Source: Candidatus Gastranaerophilales bacterium
GTDB lineage: Bacteria; Cyanobacteriota; Vampirovibrionia; Gastranaerophilales; Gastranaerophilaceae
Reading direction: 5' to 3'
DNA: 64,000 nucleotides
Assembly: GCA_944323595.1 (NCBI GenBank)
Contig: CALUTF010000004.1
Coordinates: 1 to 64,000, forward strand
A model generated the notes under the pieces. It was not told where the DNA came from and did not search any database. It worked only from the letters and a program-made list of their open reading frames with translations. Positions 47,060 through 55,167 of the stretch are shown here, piece by piece (the stretch's first letter is position 1; each line of letters starts with the position of its first letter). Both the position numbers and the translations under genes were made by a program.

Positions 47060-48448
47060 ATGATTAAACTCGATTACAGAAATGTAGATGCGATGCTTAT
47101 CGGTGAAGAAAACGGGTTGGATATTGAGAGTTCTTTTAATGAATATAAAGACAGAATTACTCATATTATTGCTGATTTAAATAAAAGAAAAGATAAGCCC
47201 GGACAATGGCTGCAATGGATGAATTTAGGTTACAGCGAAGAAACTGTCTGGTATGTTAAAGAATACGCATCTATGGTCGAGGGTAGATTTGATAATATTT
47301 TAGTTCTGGGTATAGGCGGTTCGGCACTCGGCGGACTGGCTGTGACGGAAGCTCTATTAAAACCTTACTGGAATTTGTTAACTCCTGAACAGCGCGAAAA
47401 TCTTCCCCGTATTTTCTTTCTTGATAATATTGACCCTGATACTATTACCGGTTTGTTAGAGATTCTTGATTTAAGTAAAACTCTTGTTAACGTTATTACC
47501 AAATCCGGTTCCACTGCAGAAACGATGTCACAGTTTCTGATAGTTAAGGATATTCTGGAACGTGAACTTGGTGACGATTACAGAAAAAATATCGTTGCCA
47601 CTACAGATAAAAAAACAGGAATATTGAGACAAATTGCTGAACAGGAAGGGTATAAAACTTTTGTTGTGCCGGATGATGTCGGCGGCAGATTCTCTGTTTT
47701 TTCTGCAGTAGGCTTGTTGCCTTTCGCTCTTGTCGGTATAAATATCGATGATATTACCAACGGTATTAAGGATATGGATCTTGCATTGAAAAATGTTGAC
47801 ATCTGGGAAAATATTGCGGCTCAAAACGCTCTTATTCATTATCTTCTTGATACCCGTAAAGGTAAAAATATGTCTGTGATGATGCCGTATTCAAGCAGAT
47901 TAAGATACGTTGCCGACTGGTATGCTCAGCTTTGGGCAGAATCTCTCGGTAAAAATAAAGATAAAGACGGTAATGATGTGCAGATTGGTCCAACTCCGAT
48001 TAAAGCTCTCGGGGTTACTGATCAGCACTCACAAATTCAACTTTATAACGAGGGACCTAATAATAAAATTATTAATTTCATACGGGTTGAAGAATTTGAC
48101 AACACTGTTGAAATCCCTCGTATTTTTGAATACACGGGTATCGGCTATTTAGGCGGAAAAACTATTAATGACTTGCTTAACGCTGAGGCTGATTCAACAA
48201 GGGTTGCACTTTCAGATTATAATCGTCCGACAGTTACGATTACTCTGCCAAAAGTTGACGGGTATAATGTAGGGCAGCTTTTGTATATGCTTGAGGTGCA
48301 AACTGCTATTGCCGGTGAATTGTATAATATCGATACATTCAACCAACCTGGAGTAGAACAGGCTAAAAATTATACCTACGCACTTATGGGAAGAGCCGGT
48401 TATGAAGAATCTGCACAGGCTCTTCAATCAAAAATGTCTGTTGTGTAA
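47060..48448 (+). CDS. pgi: Glucose-6-phosphate isomerase
   Basis: Pgi interconverts glucose-6-phosphate and fructose-6-phosphate. The 462-residue protein has the SIS fold with VLGIGGSALGGLAVTEALL near residue 80, ITKSGSTAETMSQF near 145, DDVGGRFSVFSAVGLLP, WYAQLWAESLGK and the QLYNEGPNNKIINF segment; the conserved C-terminal QPGVEQAK region is present. An agaggggt ribosome site precedes the ATG. The shorter ~450-residue form is that of Firmicutes-type Pgi rather than the ~550-residue enterobacterial form. It stands alone under its own promoter. Confidence 0.96.
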   Translation: MIKLDYRNVDAMLIGEENGLDIESSFNEYKDRITHIIADLNKRKDKPGQWLQWMNLGYSEETVWYVKEYASMVEGRFDNILVLGIGGSALGGLAVTEALLKPYWNLLTPEQRENLPRIFFLDNIDPDTITGLLEILDLSKTLVNVITKSGSTAETMSQFLIVKDILERELGDDYRKNIVATTDKKTGILRQIAEQEGYKTFVVPDDVGGRFSVFSAVGLLPFALVGINIDDITNGIKDMDLALKNVDIWENIAAQNALIHYLLDTRKGKNMSVMMPYSSRLRYVADWYAQLWAESLGKNKDKDGNDVQIGPTPIKALGVTDQHSQIQLYNEGPNNKIINFIRVEEFDNTVEIPRIFEYTGIGYLGGKTINDLLNAEADSTRVALSDYNRPTVTITLPKVDGYNVGQLLYMLEVQTAIAGELYNIDTFNQPGVEQAKNYTYALMGRAGYEESAQALQSKMSVV

Positions 48449-48454
48449 AATTTT

Positions 48455-48482
48455 TTGACAAAAGACCGGTTTCTATTATATT
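48455..48482 (+). promoter_or_regulatory. Promoter giving a leaderless transcript
   Basis: A perfect -35 ttgaca (48455-48460), a 16-base spacer and tatatt (48477-48482). The predicted +1 at 48489 falls on the tandem ATG codons at 48488-48493, with no room for a ribosome site. Confidence 0.65.
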
Positions 48483-48487
48483 ATTTA

Positions 48488-49003
48488 ATGATGAAATTTT
48501 TAAAATTTGTAATTGTAATATTATGTTTAGCGGCAGTATTTCCGTCATTGGGTTGTTTTGCAGAAGATGGCGGATATACATTGAAAGCTGGTGTATCTGT
48601 TATAGACAGTGTGCCGAATACTTTTTACGGGAATTGGCGCGTTGTGTCAAAACTCCAAAGGACAAATGCGCCTGCAAAATTTAATTCATCATCAGTTGAT
48701 TTATGGAACTTATCACGTGAGGGAGACGTCTTAAATCTCAGCAATCCGTTTACCGGAGCTTCTGCAAGTCTGAGTCTTAGTCAGGCAAGCGAAAATTCTA
48801 TTAAATTCACAAGAGTTTCAGAGGTGCAAAGTAACCAGAGAGTGACTGAAGTTGTAGAGTTAAATTTAAACAAGGATTATTTTACAGGTACAAATACCTG
48901 GTACTGGCAGGTTATGTCTGATGTGAACGGACAGATTGTCAGCACCTATACTGCCCGATATTCAATCAGGGGCGAAAAATTATCAGGCATGAGTATATTT
49001 TGA
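48488..49003 (+). CDS. Secreted hypothetical protein
   Basis: The protein (171 residues) starts with a signal peptide, MMKFLKFVIVILCLAAVFPS, cut probably after GCFA; the Cys there could alternatively be a lipobox-like site, but the context is poor. The mature domain is a compact beta-rich fold with YGNWRVVSKLQRTNAP, a Ser-rich centre and TNTWYWQVMSDVNGQIVSTY. No family recognised. It lies just after pgi with its own promoter and 14 bp before trxB, so it may be co-transcribed with trxB. Confidence 0.75.
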   Translation: MMKFLKFVIVILCLAAVFPSLGCFAEDGGYTLKAGVSVIDSVPNTFYGNWRVVSKLQRTNAPAKFNSSSVDLWNLSREGDVLNLSNPFTGASASLSLSQASENSIKFTRVSEVQSNQRVTEVVELNLNKDYFTGTNTWYWQVMSDVNGQIVSTYTARYSIRGEKLSGMSIF

Positions 49004-49017
49004 AGAAAGAGGTATAG

Positions 49018-49962
49018 ATGCAAGTATACGAATTTGATACAGTAATATTAGGCGGCGGACCTGCAGGATTATCCGCAGGAATATATGCAAGCAGAGGCGC
49101 TATTTCTACCGCAATTATTGATATAAACATGTTCGGCGGGCAGCCGTCAAATTATCTGGAGTTAGAAAATTATCCTGGATTTTCCGTAGTCGGAGGCTAT
49201 GATTTGATGGAGAAATTTGAAGAGCATGCTGATAAGTTCGGCGTTCAGAAATTCCCTATGCAAGAAATTGAAAAAATTGATTTGAAATCAAATCCGAAAA
49301 TTGTTTTGACAAAAGATGCGGAATTCAGAGCAAAGAGTATTATTATTGCAACAGGTGCTCAGCCTATGAAGCTAGGTGTTCCCGGTGAAAAAGAATTTGT
49401 AGGCCGCGGAGTAAGTTATTGTGCGGTTTGTGACGGTGCATTTTATAAAGAAAAAACGGTTGCAGTTGTCGGCGGCGGAAATGCTGCTGTTGAAGAAGCT
49501 ATGTACCTTACAAAATTTGCGGACAAGGTATATCTGATTCATCGCCGTGATGAGCTTAGAGCCGATAAAATTGTTCAGGAACGCGCTTTTAAAAACGAAA
49601 AATTAGAATTTATCTGGGACACTGTTGTTAAAGAAATTGTCGGGGATGATTTGGTTCATACCGCAGTGCTGGAAAATGTAAAAACAAAAGAGAGAAAAAA
49701 TCTTGCGATTAACGGAATTTTCCCGTACATAGGAATTGTTCCTAATGTCGAAAATATCAGCGGGCAATTGGAGCAGGATGCAGGCGGCTTTATTATTACG
49801 GATGAAACAATGAAAACTTCTATAGAGGGAGTGTATGCAGTGGGTGATGTTCGTAAAACTCCGCTCAGACAGGTGATTACTGCGGCTGCCGACGGTGCTG
49901 TAGGAGCAGTCTACGCGGTTAAATATCTGGAAACTCTCAAAGACGTTCCGCAAACTGTATAG
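49018..49962 (+). CDS. trxB: Thioredoxin reductase
   Basis: TrxB transfers electrons from NADPH through FAD to thioredoxin. The 314-residue protein has FAD motif GGGPAGLSAGIYASRG (residues 12-27), the redox pair CAVC (Cys135, Cys138), the NADPH-binding VVGGGNAAVEEA and the second FAD motif YAVGDVRKTPLRQ. An aaagaggtatag ribosome region precedes the ATG. Together with the CcdA/thioredoxin pair at 29.9-31.0 kb it suggests an active thiol-reducing chain across the membrane. Confidence 0.96.
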   Translation: MQVYEFDTVILGGGPAGLSAGIYASRGAISTAIIDINMFGGQPSNYLELENYPGFSVVGGYDLMEKFEEHADKFGVQKFPMQEIEKIDLKSNPKIVLTKDAEFRAKSIIIATGAQPMKLGVPGEKEFVGRGVSYCAVCDGAFYKEKTVAVVGGGNAAVEEAMYLTKFADKVYLIHRRDELRADKIVQERAFKNEKLEFIWDTVVKEIVGDDLVHTAVLENVKTKERKNLAINGIFPYIGIVPNVENISGQLEQDAGGFIITDETMKTSIEGVYAVGDVRKTPLRQVITAAADGAVGAVYAVKYLETLKDVPQTV

Positions 49963-49982
49963 GTTTATACATGTAAAATTTT

Positions 49983-50026
49983 CTGCCTTTTTATTAATCA
50001 AAAAAGATTGATAATAAGAAAGGCAG
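49983..50026. other. Hairpin overlapping the recombinase ribosome site
   Basis: ctgccttt (49983-49990) pairs with aaaggcag (50019-50026), and inner ttaatc/gattga bases extend the stem. The right arm contains the aggcagg ribosome site of the recombinase pseudogene, so the hairpin could end trxB transcription and hide that site. Confidence 0.45.
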
Positions 50027-50032
50027 GTAAGT

Positions 50033-50576
50033 ATGAAACAAACGGTTGAACCTATACGTGACAGGTATCAGATAAGGTTAGTTGAAGAATTTTTGATGTT
50101 GAAAAGTCAGCGCAATAGGTTACTCTTTGTGCTTGGGACAAATAGCGGGTTAAGGATATCTGATATATTGAATTTAAATGTAGCGGATGTACGAGAGAAA
50201 ACTCATATAGAAATAAAGGAGCAAAAGACAGGAAAGTTTAAAAAATTTCCTATAAATGAAAAGTTAAAGAATTTAATCAATTCTTTTATAAATAATAGAG
50301 AAGATAGTGAGCCGTTGTTTTTAAGTCAGAAAAATCAGCGGCTTGATCGTTCTCAGGTATATAGAATGCTAAATGAAGCCTGTAAAGCAGTTGGTGTAAG
50401 TGCAAATATAGGAACGCACAGTATGAGGAAAAGTTTTGGCTACCATCATTACAAGCAGTTTAAGGATGTCGCGATGCTGCAGATGATTTTAATCATTCAA
50501 CGCCTGCGGTCACATTGCGTTATATCGGCATAGAGCAGACGAAATAGACAATAGCTACAGACAATTTGAATTATAA
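50033..50576 (+). pseudogene. Tyrosine recombinase, decayed by two single-base deletions
   Basis: The frame from the ATG at 50033 is a catalytic domain of a small tyrosine recombinase: Arg in SGLRISDILN, Lys in EQKTGKFK, HxxR in GTHSMRKSF. At about 50486 the frame shifts; restoring one base gives NHSTPAVTLRYIGIEQ, which contains the second His and the nucleophile Tyr. A second lost base at about 50537 would continue DEIDNSYRQFEL to a stop at 50574-50576. Without repair the product lacks Tyr and cannot recombine DNA. It marks an old insertion next to the accessory genes that follow. Confidence 0.88.
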
Positions 50577-50807
50577 AACATCTAAAAATCCAACAAAATA
50601 ATACATTTGATGCATTAATTTTGAAAAGCAGTAGTTGCCGTGTTTAGGATGATAATACTCCACAAGTGCATACATTATATGAAGTATTTTGCTTGCGCTA
50701 AGTTACTCAATATGTTATATTTAAATTATAATTTACACGTAATGCATTAAATGTCTTATTTGGGTGTCAATTGTAAAGAAGAAAGATATTCTACCGGAAT
50801 AAATATA

Positions 50808-51431
50808 ATGAAAAAACGAAATATTTTGGCAGCACGTATAATTCCAACTATCAATCAGGACTATATTTGTCTGGCTGGTATAGAAAAAATAAAAAAATAC
50901 AGATTTGTACCACTGAAAATTGTAGATGATTATTTGTATATTGTAGTAGAATCGAAAACAGACAAGAAATTAGTCAATAATTATATGAAAAATATATTAC
51001 CATATAGTATTAAGTATTTTGAAATTCCAAACTCAGATTTTGCTCAAATAATCGATTTTATTTCTACGAATGCAGATGTGTTCAAGACCAAAACTGATGC
51101 TTTAAATATAGTTTGTAATGTAAATGGACAAGAAAACTCTAATCAAATATCCCAAATTTTAACATTTTCATGTGCAATAGTAGCTGGTTTTTTAGTTACT
51201 TGTTTATTGGGTTATACGATTTTCCCTGCATTAATTATTAATCCCTTAGTTCCGTCAATCGTATGTTCTTACACATTATATCCTTTATGTAGATATAAGT
51301 TTAACATTTCAAAAGCTTTTCCTCAAGGTTGGTTGGATTTTTTTTATAGATTAGTTATTTCGTATATTTTTATAGGCATACCTATGACTATTATAATTAA
51401 ATTGGGACAATACACAAATAATTTAAAATAA
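50808..51431 (+). CDS. Membrane protein with possible MshEN-like N-terminal domain
   Basis: A 207-residue protein; an upstream ATG at 50751 would add 19 residues, and the ribosome site does not decide. Residues 1-85 (AARIIPTINQDYICLAG, then RFVPLKIVDDYLYIVVES) recall the N-terminal domain of type II secretion ATPases (MshEN), which in some proteins binds c-di-GMP. I cannot confirm this. About residues 115-200 hold three hydrophobic segments. It is the first gene of a tight three-gene cluster, all AT-rich and membrane-associated. Function unknown. Confidence 0.55.
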   Translation: MKKRNILAARIIPTINQDYICLAGIEKIKKYRFVPLKIVDDYLYIVVESKTDKKLVNNYMKNILPYSIKYFEIPNSDFAQIIDFISTNADVFKTKTDALNIVCNVNGQENSNQISQILTFSCAIVAGFLVTCLLGYTIFPALIINPLVPSIVCSYTLYPLCRYKFNISKAFPQGWLDFFYRLVISYIFIGIPMTIIIKLGQYTNNLK

Positions 51432-51444
51432 AAAAGGAATAGTG

Positions 51445-52005
51445 ATGTATAATCTAAAAATAATAATAACAATATGTATCTGTGGATTGCTTTTTGGAGG
51501 GGGGTGCTTATTTTGGTGTTATAAAGGTTATTACCCTTTTAATAGAGGACAAGGTAAATTTTTACATTTTTGGCTATATGACAATTATCATATAGCATTT
51601 AACCATTCTAATATAGAAATAAATTCTCAGCGATATTGGTGTAAAACACAATACATAGATGAAGTTCAACGCATTTACAGTCCTAATTTTGAGGCTTATG
51701 ATGAACAATTAAAACAACTACAAAAAAACATAAATGCGTTAAGAAATAGCCAATATTCGCAATTTGAGTTGAATCGAGATAATTCAGACATTCAATATTT
51801 ATATGATACGGCTCATATACTAAAAGATAATTATTATTATTATAAAGCAGAGCAAAAGAAATATAATTTACAGTTGAAATATGAACATAATGAACGAACC
51901 CAAAATTATATAAAAGATATAGAAAAACTTATTGAAAAGATAAATCAAAAACAAGAAAAAGATTTAAAAAATATAATTTATATTTACTGTGTTAAGGTTT
52001 TATAA
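51445..52005 (+). CDS. Membrane-anchored coiled-coil protein, unknown
   Basis: A 186-residue protein with one N-terminal membrane segment (IIITICICGLLFGGGCLFWC), a Tyr- and Trp-rich middle (FLHFWLYDNYHIAF) and a Gln/Asn/Lys-rich helical second half (about 75-180) with coiled-coil character. The start is the ATG after an in-frame GTG, 8 bases after aagga. It begins 13 bases after the preceding gene and ends 14 bases before the next. Composition is far more AT-rich than the core genes. No family recognised. Confidence 0.6.
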   Translation: MYNLKIIITICICGLLFGGGCLFWCYKGYYPFNRGQGKFLHFWLYDNYHIAFNHSNIEINSQRYWCKTQYIDEVQRIYSPNFEAYDEQLKQLQKNINALRNSQYSQFELNRDNSDIQYLYDTAHILKDNYYYYKAEQKKYNLQLKYEHNERTQNYIKDIEKLIEKINQKQEKDLKNIIYIYCVKVL

Positions 52006-52019
52006 AAGGGGATTGTATT

Positions 52020-53042
52020 ATGAAGTTAAAAAATAAAAAAATAGTAGTATTATCAGTTATTTTAGTAATGTTGCTAATAGGGTGGTGGGGATTTTATCCT
52101 ATAAAACAAACCTGCGAACTTTATAATATACATCACAAACATTCAATATTTAATCCTTATATGCGAGAACCTAATATGGACTTGGTTGAATATGTTTTAA
52201 ATACACCGCGTGATTATACTATTCAATCACCTCTTTTTATTAACTCCCAATTAAGCCTGAAAAATATTTCATATCGTATTTATACGAAAAGATATGTTCA
52301 TGAAAAATTTGATATTTATCCAGATCGCATGTGGATTAGTTTGCTTACTAAAATTGGTCATTATGAAGAAGCTGAGTCTTATTTGAAAAAGTATAAATTT
52401 GAAATTGGTAAAAATCTTATTTATTTTAATTATGGATGTATGCATGATACAGATATAACTAATAGGTTTAAAATTTTAGCTTGTGAAATAGTTGAGGGTG
52501 CAATAACATTAAAGGATACAAAGATAATCAAATACCTTTATGATTATGAAATGTATTATTTGGCATCGATAATTGCTATTGCAAAAGAAAAAGGTCCATT
52601 TTGGTATAGAGAAAATTTTGAATTTGAAAAAGTACCGCTGCCGTTTTGTCCTGAAAACTATGATAGAAGTAAATTTAGGAGTGGATTGCCTGACCGTTTT
52701 GAAAGGTATCCTGGGTTGCAATACTGTGGGCATGTTGCATACTTGACTTATCTTTTGCAAGAAAATAAATTAGAGCAGACAAATGAATATTTAAAGTTAT
52801 ACGAAAAACAATATGGAGATAGAGCTGATTTCCTATTATATGGTTTTCGCTATCGCCTCGCTATGGCGTATTATGAAAAACAGGAATACGCTAAGGCTAT
52901 TCCACTATTAAAACAAGTTTTAAAAGTTCAGGACTATGACTATTTTGCAAATAAAAAAATAGCTGAATGTTACCGCAAAATTGGTAACATCAAACAAGCG
53001 CAATACTATGAAAATATTATGAAAGAGCTGCTGGCTTTATAA
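52020..53042 (+). CDS. Membrane-anchored TPR-like protein, unknown
   Basis: A 340-residue protein with an N-terminal membrane helix (VVLSVILVMLLIGWWGF) and a large extracytoplasmic or cytoplasmic helical domain. The C-terminal 90 residues read as tetratricopeptide-like helix pairs (LAMAYYEKQEYAKAIPLLKQ, then KKIAECYRKIGNIKQAQYYE). The middle has aromatic residues and several cysteines. It closes the three-gene cluster with a ggggattgta ribosome region. TPR domains usually hold protein partners, here perhaps the other two membrane proteins; that is inference. Confidence 0.65.
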   Translation: MKLKNKKIVVLSVILVMLLIGWWGFYPIKQTCELYNIHHKHSIFNPYMREPNMDLVEYVLNTPRDYTIQSPLFINSQLSLKNISYRIYTKRYVHEKFDIYPDRMWISLLTKIGHYEEAESYLKKYKFEIGKNLIYFNYGCMHDTDITNRFKILACEIVEGAITLKDTKIIKYLYDYEMYYLASIIAIAKEKGPFWYRENFEFEKVPLPFCPENYDRSKFRSGLPDRFERYPGLQYCGHVAYLTYLLQENKLEQTNEYLKLYEKQYGDRADFLLYGFRYRLAMAYYEKQEYAKAIPLLKQVLKVQDYDYFANKKIAECYRKIGNIKQAQYYENIMKELLAL

Positions 53043-53058
53043 AAGTTATAAGAGCTAT

Positions 53059-53088
53059 TTGCAGGTATTGCTGCTTTCGTGCTATAAT
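53059..53088 (+). promoter_or_regulatory. Promoter of the Fic gene
   Basis: ttgcag (53059-53064), an 18-base spacer, and an extended -10 tgctataat ending at 53088. It separates the Fic gene from the membrane cluster. Confidence 0.65.
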
Positions 53089-53105
53089 AATCTAAAAGGT
53101 GGGCA

Positions 53106-53852
53106 ATGTTTAAAAATTGTTTTAAGCAAAATGATGAATTGAAAAAACAAATTGACGTATTTCGTCCGCTGTCCCCTGATGCGCTTAAACAAATCAAAGA
53201 ATATTACAAAATCGGGTTAACATATTCTTCCAATGCACTTGAGGGGAATACATTGGATTTAGCGGAAACTAAAGTAGTGATTGAAGATGGGTTGACTATA
53301 GGCGGCAAACCTATGAAAGACCATCTGGAAGCGCTTGGACATGCCGTTGCTTTCGATGAGCTGATGAATTTGGCTAAAAAAGATTTATTCACAGAACAAG
53401 ATGTTAAAAATTTACATTATCTTTTTTATTCCAAAATAAATGAGCAAAATGCCGGCAAATATAGAACTTCTCAGGTGATAATTACTGGCTCTGATGTTGA
53501 ATTTCCCACTCCTGACAAGTTAGCTGGTAAAATGCAAGAATTTATTGCTCAACTTCCCGAGTTGAAGAGTTCTTTGCATCCTGTTGAATATGCAGCAATG
53601 GTGCATATAATTTTTGTGAATATTCATCCGTTTATTGACGGTAATGGCAGAGTCGCAAGACTTTTGATGAATCTTGCCCTTCTGCAAAGCGGCTATAACA
53701 TCGTATCTATACCACCGATTGTCAGAGCAGATTATATCAGAACGCTCCAGAAAACGAACAACGGTATTTTTCTGCCATTTGTAAATTTTATATCCGAAAT
53801 GACTCTTGAAGCTCAAAAAGAATATTTAAGAATTATAAAAAGGTTTGTCTGA
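53106..53852 (+). CDS. Fic-domain protein (AMPylase-type), class II
   Basis: The 248-residue protein carries the complete Fic active site HPFIDGNGRVAR (residues 174-185; catalytic His174), so it should transfer AMP or another nucleotide part to a protein hydroxyl. The inhibitory helix motif (S/T)xxxE(G/N) is present near the N-terminus as SNALEGN (Ser42, Glu46, Gly47). This makes it a class II Fic, controlled by its own N-terminus and not by a partner antitoxin; no small antitoxin gene is nearby. An aaggtggg ribosome site precedes the ATG. The target is unknown. Confidence 0.92.
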   Translation: MFKNCFKQNDELKKQIDVFRPLSPDALKQIKEYYKIGLTYSSNALEGNTLDLAETKVVIEDGLTIGGKPMKDHLEALGHAVAFDELMNLAKKDLFTEQDVKNLHYLFYSKINEQNAGKYRTSQVIITGSDVEFPTPDKLAGKMQEFIAQLPELKSSLHPVEYAAMVHIIFVNIHPFIDGNGRVARLLMNLALLQSGYNIVSIPPIVRADYIRTLQKTNNGIFLPFVNFISEMTLEAQKEYLRIIKRFV

Positions 53853-53932
53853 ACTGTAAGATGGTTTATTTACTTGTGTGTTATTAGATTACTCTTGTAA
53901 AATAAAAGTTTAGTGCTAAGATGTAAGTACTT

Positions 53933-54004
53933 AGCGGTATCGTCTAGGGGTCAGGATAGCAGATTCTCATTCTGTTGACACGGGTTCAAATCCCGTTGCC
54001 GCCG
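53933..54004 (+). tRNA. tRNA-Glu (anticodon CTC)
   Basis: A full cloverleaf can be drawn: acceptor agcggta/tgccgcc, D-stem gtct/ggat, anticodon stem gcaga/tctgt with loop ttctcat (anticodon CTC, reading GAG), T-stem acggg/cccgt with loop ttcaaat, discriminator G. CCA is not encoded. The first acceptor pair is A-C, a mismatch unusual for tRNA-Glu. The 3' end is repeated downstream, so the gene looks like an integration site. Confidence 0.88.
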
Positions 54005-54317
54005 ATAAATTTATAAAAAGCATTCATTAAACGGTTGATTTAGACGGCACGCGATTTGCACCAAAGAATTTTTTACTAAAAATTCTTTGGGTTAGCTTTG
54101 CATCCAAATCCGTACGGCTCGAATTACCCATTCTCGCCTACGGCTTAGTAAAATCCCGTTGTCGCCGATAATTTTACAAAAAAGCATTCATTAAATGGTA
54201 GGTAAGACGGCATGCGATTTGTACCAAAGAATTTTTTACTAAAAATTCTTTGGGTTAGCTTTGCATCCAAATCCGTACGGCTCGAATTTTCCATTCTCGA
54301 CGACGGCTTAGTAAAAT
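53991..54317 (+). repeat. Two tandem 163-bp repeats starting with the tRNA-Glu 3' end
   Basis: Unit one (53991-54153) begins with the T-stem and acceptor end of tRNA-Glu (tcccgttgccgccga). Unit two (54154-54317) begins tcccgttgtcgccga. A third, weaker trace, tcccatgcctctg, starts at 54318. Each unit contains a 13-bp hairpin (ccaaagaattttt, loop, complement) and the segment ttagctttgcatccaaatcc. They may be scars of successive integrations at the tRNA, or a tandem element copied with it. No gene is seen in 54005-54480. Confidence 0.85.
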
Positions 54318-54482
54318 TCCCATGCCTCTGTCACTTAAAAATGCATTCCTTAAAATCTTGATTTTAATAGCTTATAATTTGAACTAAGATAATTTAAAAA
54401 ATTTTTTGTTAATCTGTTGTAGGTTCAATTTGCGTCAAAGTTTTTATTTGTACAAGTAGTTTAACTTTAGAAATGTGGCTAA

Positions 54483-54511
54483 TTGACCGGTTCTAAAATG
54501 AATATTATAAT
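54483..54511 (+). promoter_or_regulatory. Promoter of the TRL-family gene
   Basis: ttgacc (54483-54488), 17-base spacer, tataat (54506-54511). The predicted start is about 41 bases before the ATG. Confidence 0.75.
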
Positions 54512-54558
54512 TATATCCTAATGTTTAATTATTTTTAATTTTGTGAAAGGAATTTTAT

Positions 54559-54867
54559 ATGAAAAAGATTTTCTTGGCTATGGTTCTAGCATTATGTTTC
54601 TGTTCATCAGTTTCTGCGGCTGAAGAAGGTGTCTATGGTGTTATTTACAAAAATGCAACTGAGCCTGGTGTTGGTTTTAGTACAGCTAATCCTGTAAAAA
54701 CTGGTGAGGCGAGTTGTACAAGCGTATTTGGTATAGTCGCGGTCGGTAATTGCAGTGTAAACAAAGCTGCTCAAAAGGCAGAAATTAATAATATTTCTTA
54801 TTATGATATTCATACTTTGAATATACTTGGATTTAAACGCCTTACAGTGCATGCTTATGGCGAATAA
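54559..54867 (+). CDS. TRL-like family secreted protein
   Basis: A 102-residue protein with signal peptide MKKIFLAMVLALCFCSSVSA. The mature part follows the TRL (tRNA-associated locus) family pattern: G-V-I-Y-K-N, a central TGEASCTSVFGIVAVGNCSV, then AAQKAEINNISYYDIHT and a C-terminal TVHAYGE. Two cysteines in the centre could bond. The family was named for genes beside tRNA loci, and here tRNA-Glu lies about 550 bases upstream. Function of the family is unknown. A gaaagga ribosome site precedes the ATG. Confidence 0.8.
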   Translation: MKKIFLAMVLALCFCSSVSAAEEGVYGVIYKNATEPGVGFSTANPVKTGEASCTSVFGIVAVGNCSVNKAAQKAEINNISYYDIHTLNILGFKRLTVHAYGE

Positions 54868-55167
54868 AATAGTTATTTAGTGCAGCAAAATTGCAGCATT
54901 TGATAAAAATAGAAGTTTTTGTATCCCCTGCAAATTCCTTAAAATCCTTTATATAAAAGAAAAAGTTGCCATTAGAATTAGTGGCAACATTAAATAAACA
55001 CGAGGATATTAAGTTTTCGAGGTGTATATTTTTTGTAAAAATTTATAAAAGTATAAAAAACCATATAAACTGATATGACTTGATTTTAAGGCTTTTATAT
55101 TTTAAAATCTTTTTATAGTTTTTTAGAATTTTATAAAATTACTACGGTAAAACTACGGTAAAAAATA
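54868..55167. other. AT-rich gap before the integrase
   Basis: No gene seen. There is a hairpin gttgcca/tggcaac at 54965-54988 and an 11-bp-period direct repeat actacggtaa at 55141 and 55152, just before the integrase ATG. Either could belong to an attachment or Xis/integrase-binding region, which I cannot delimit because the other element end is outside the window. Confidence 0.4.

Noticed and set aside
53106-53852. Fic gene as part of a toxin-antitoxin pair
   Set aside because: The inhibitory motif is within the same protein and no small partner gene is adjacent.
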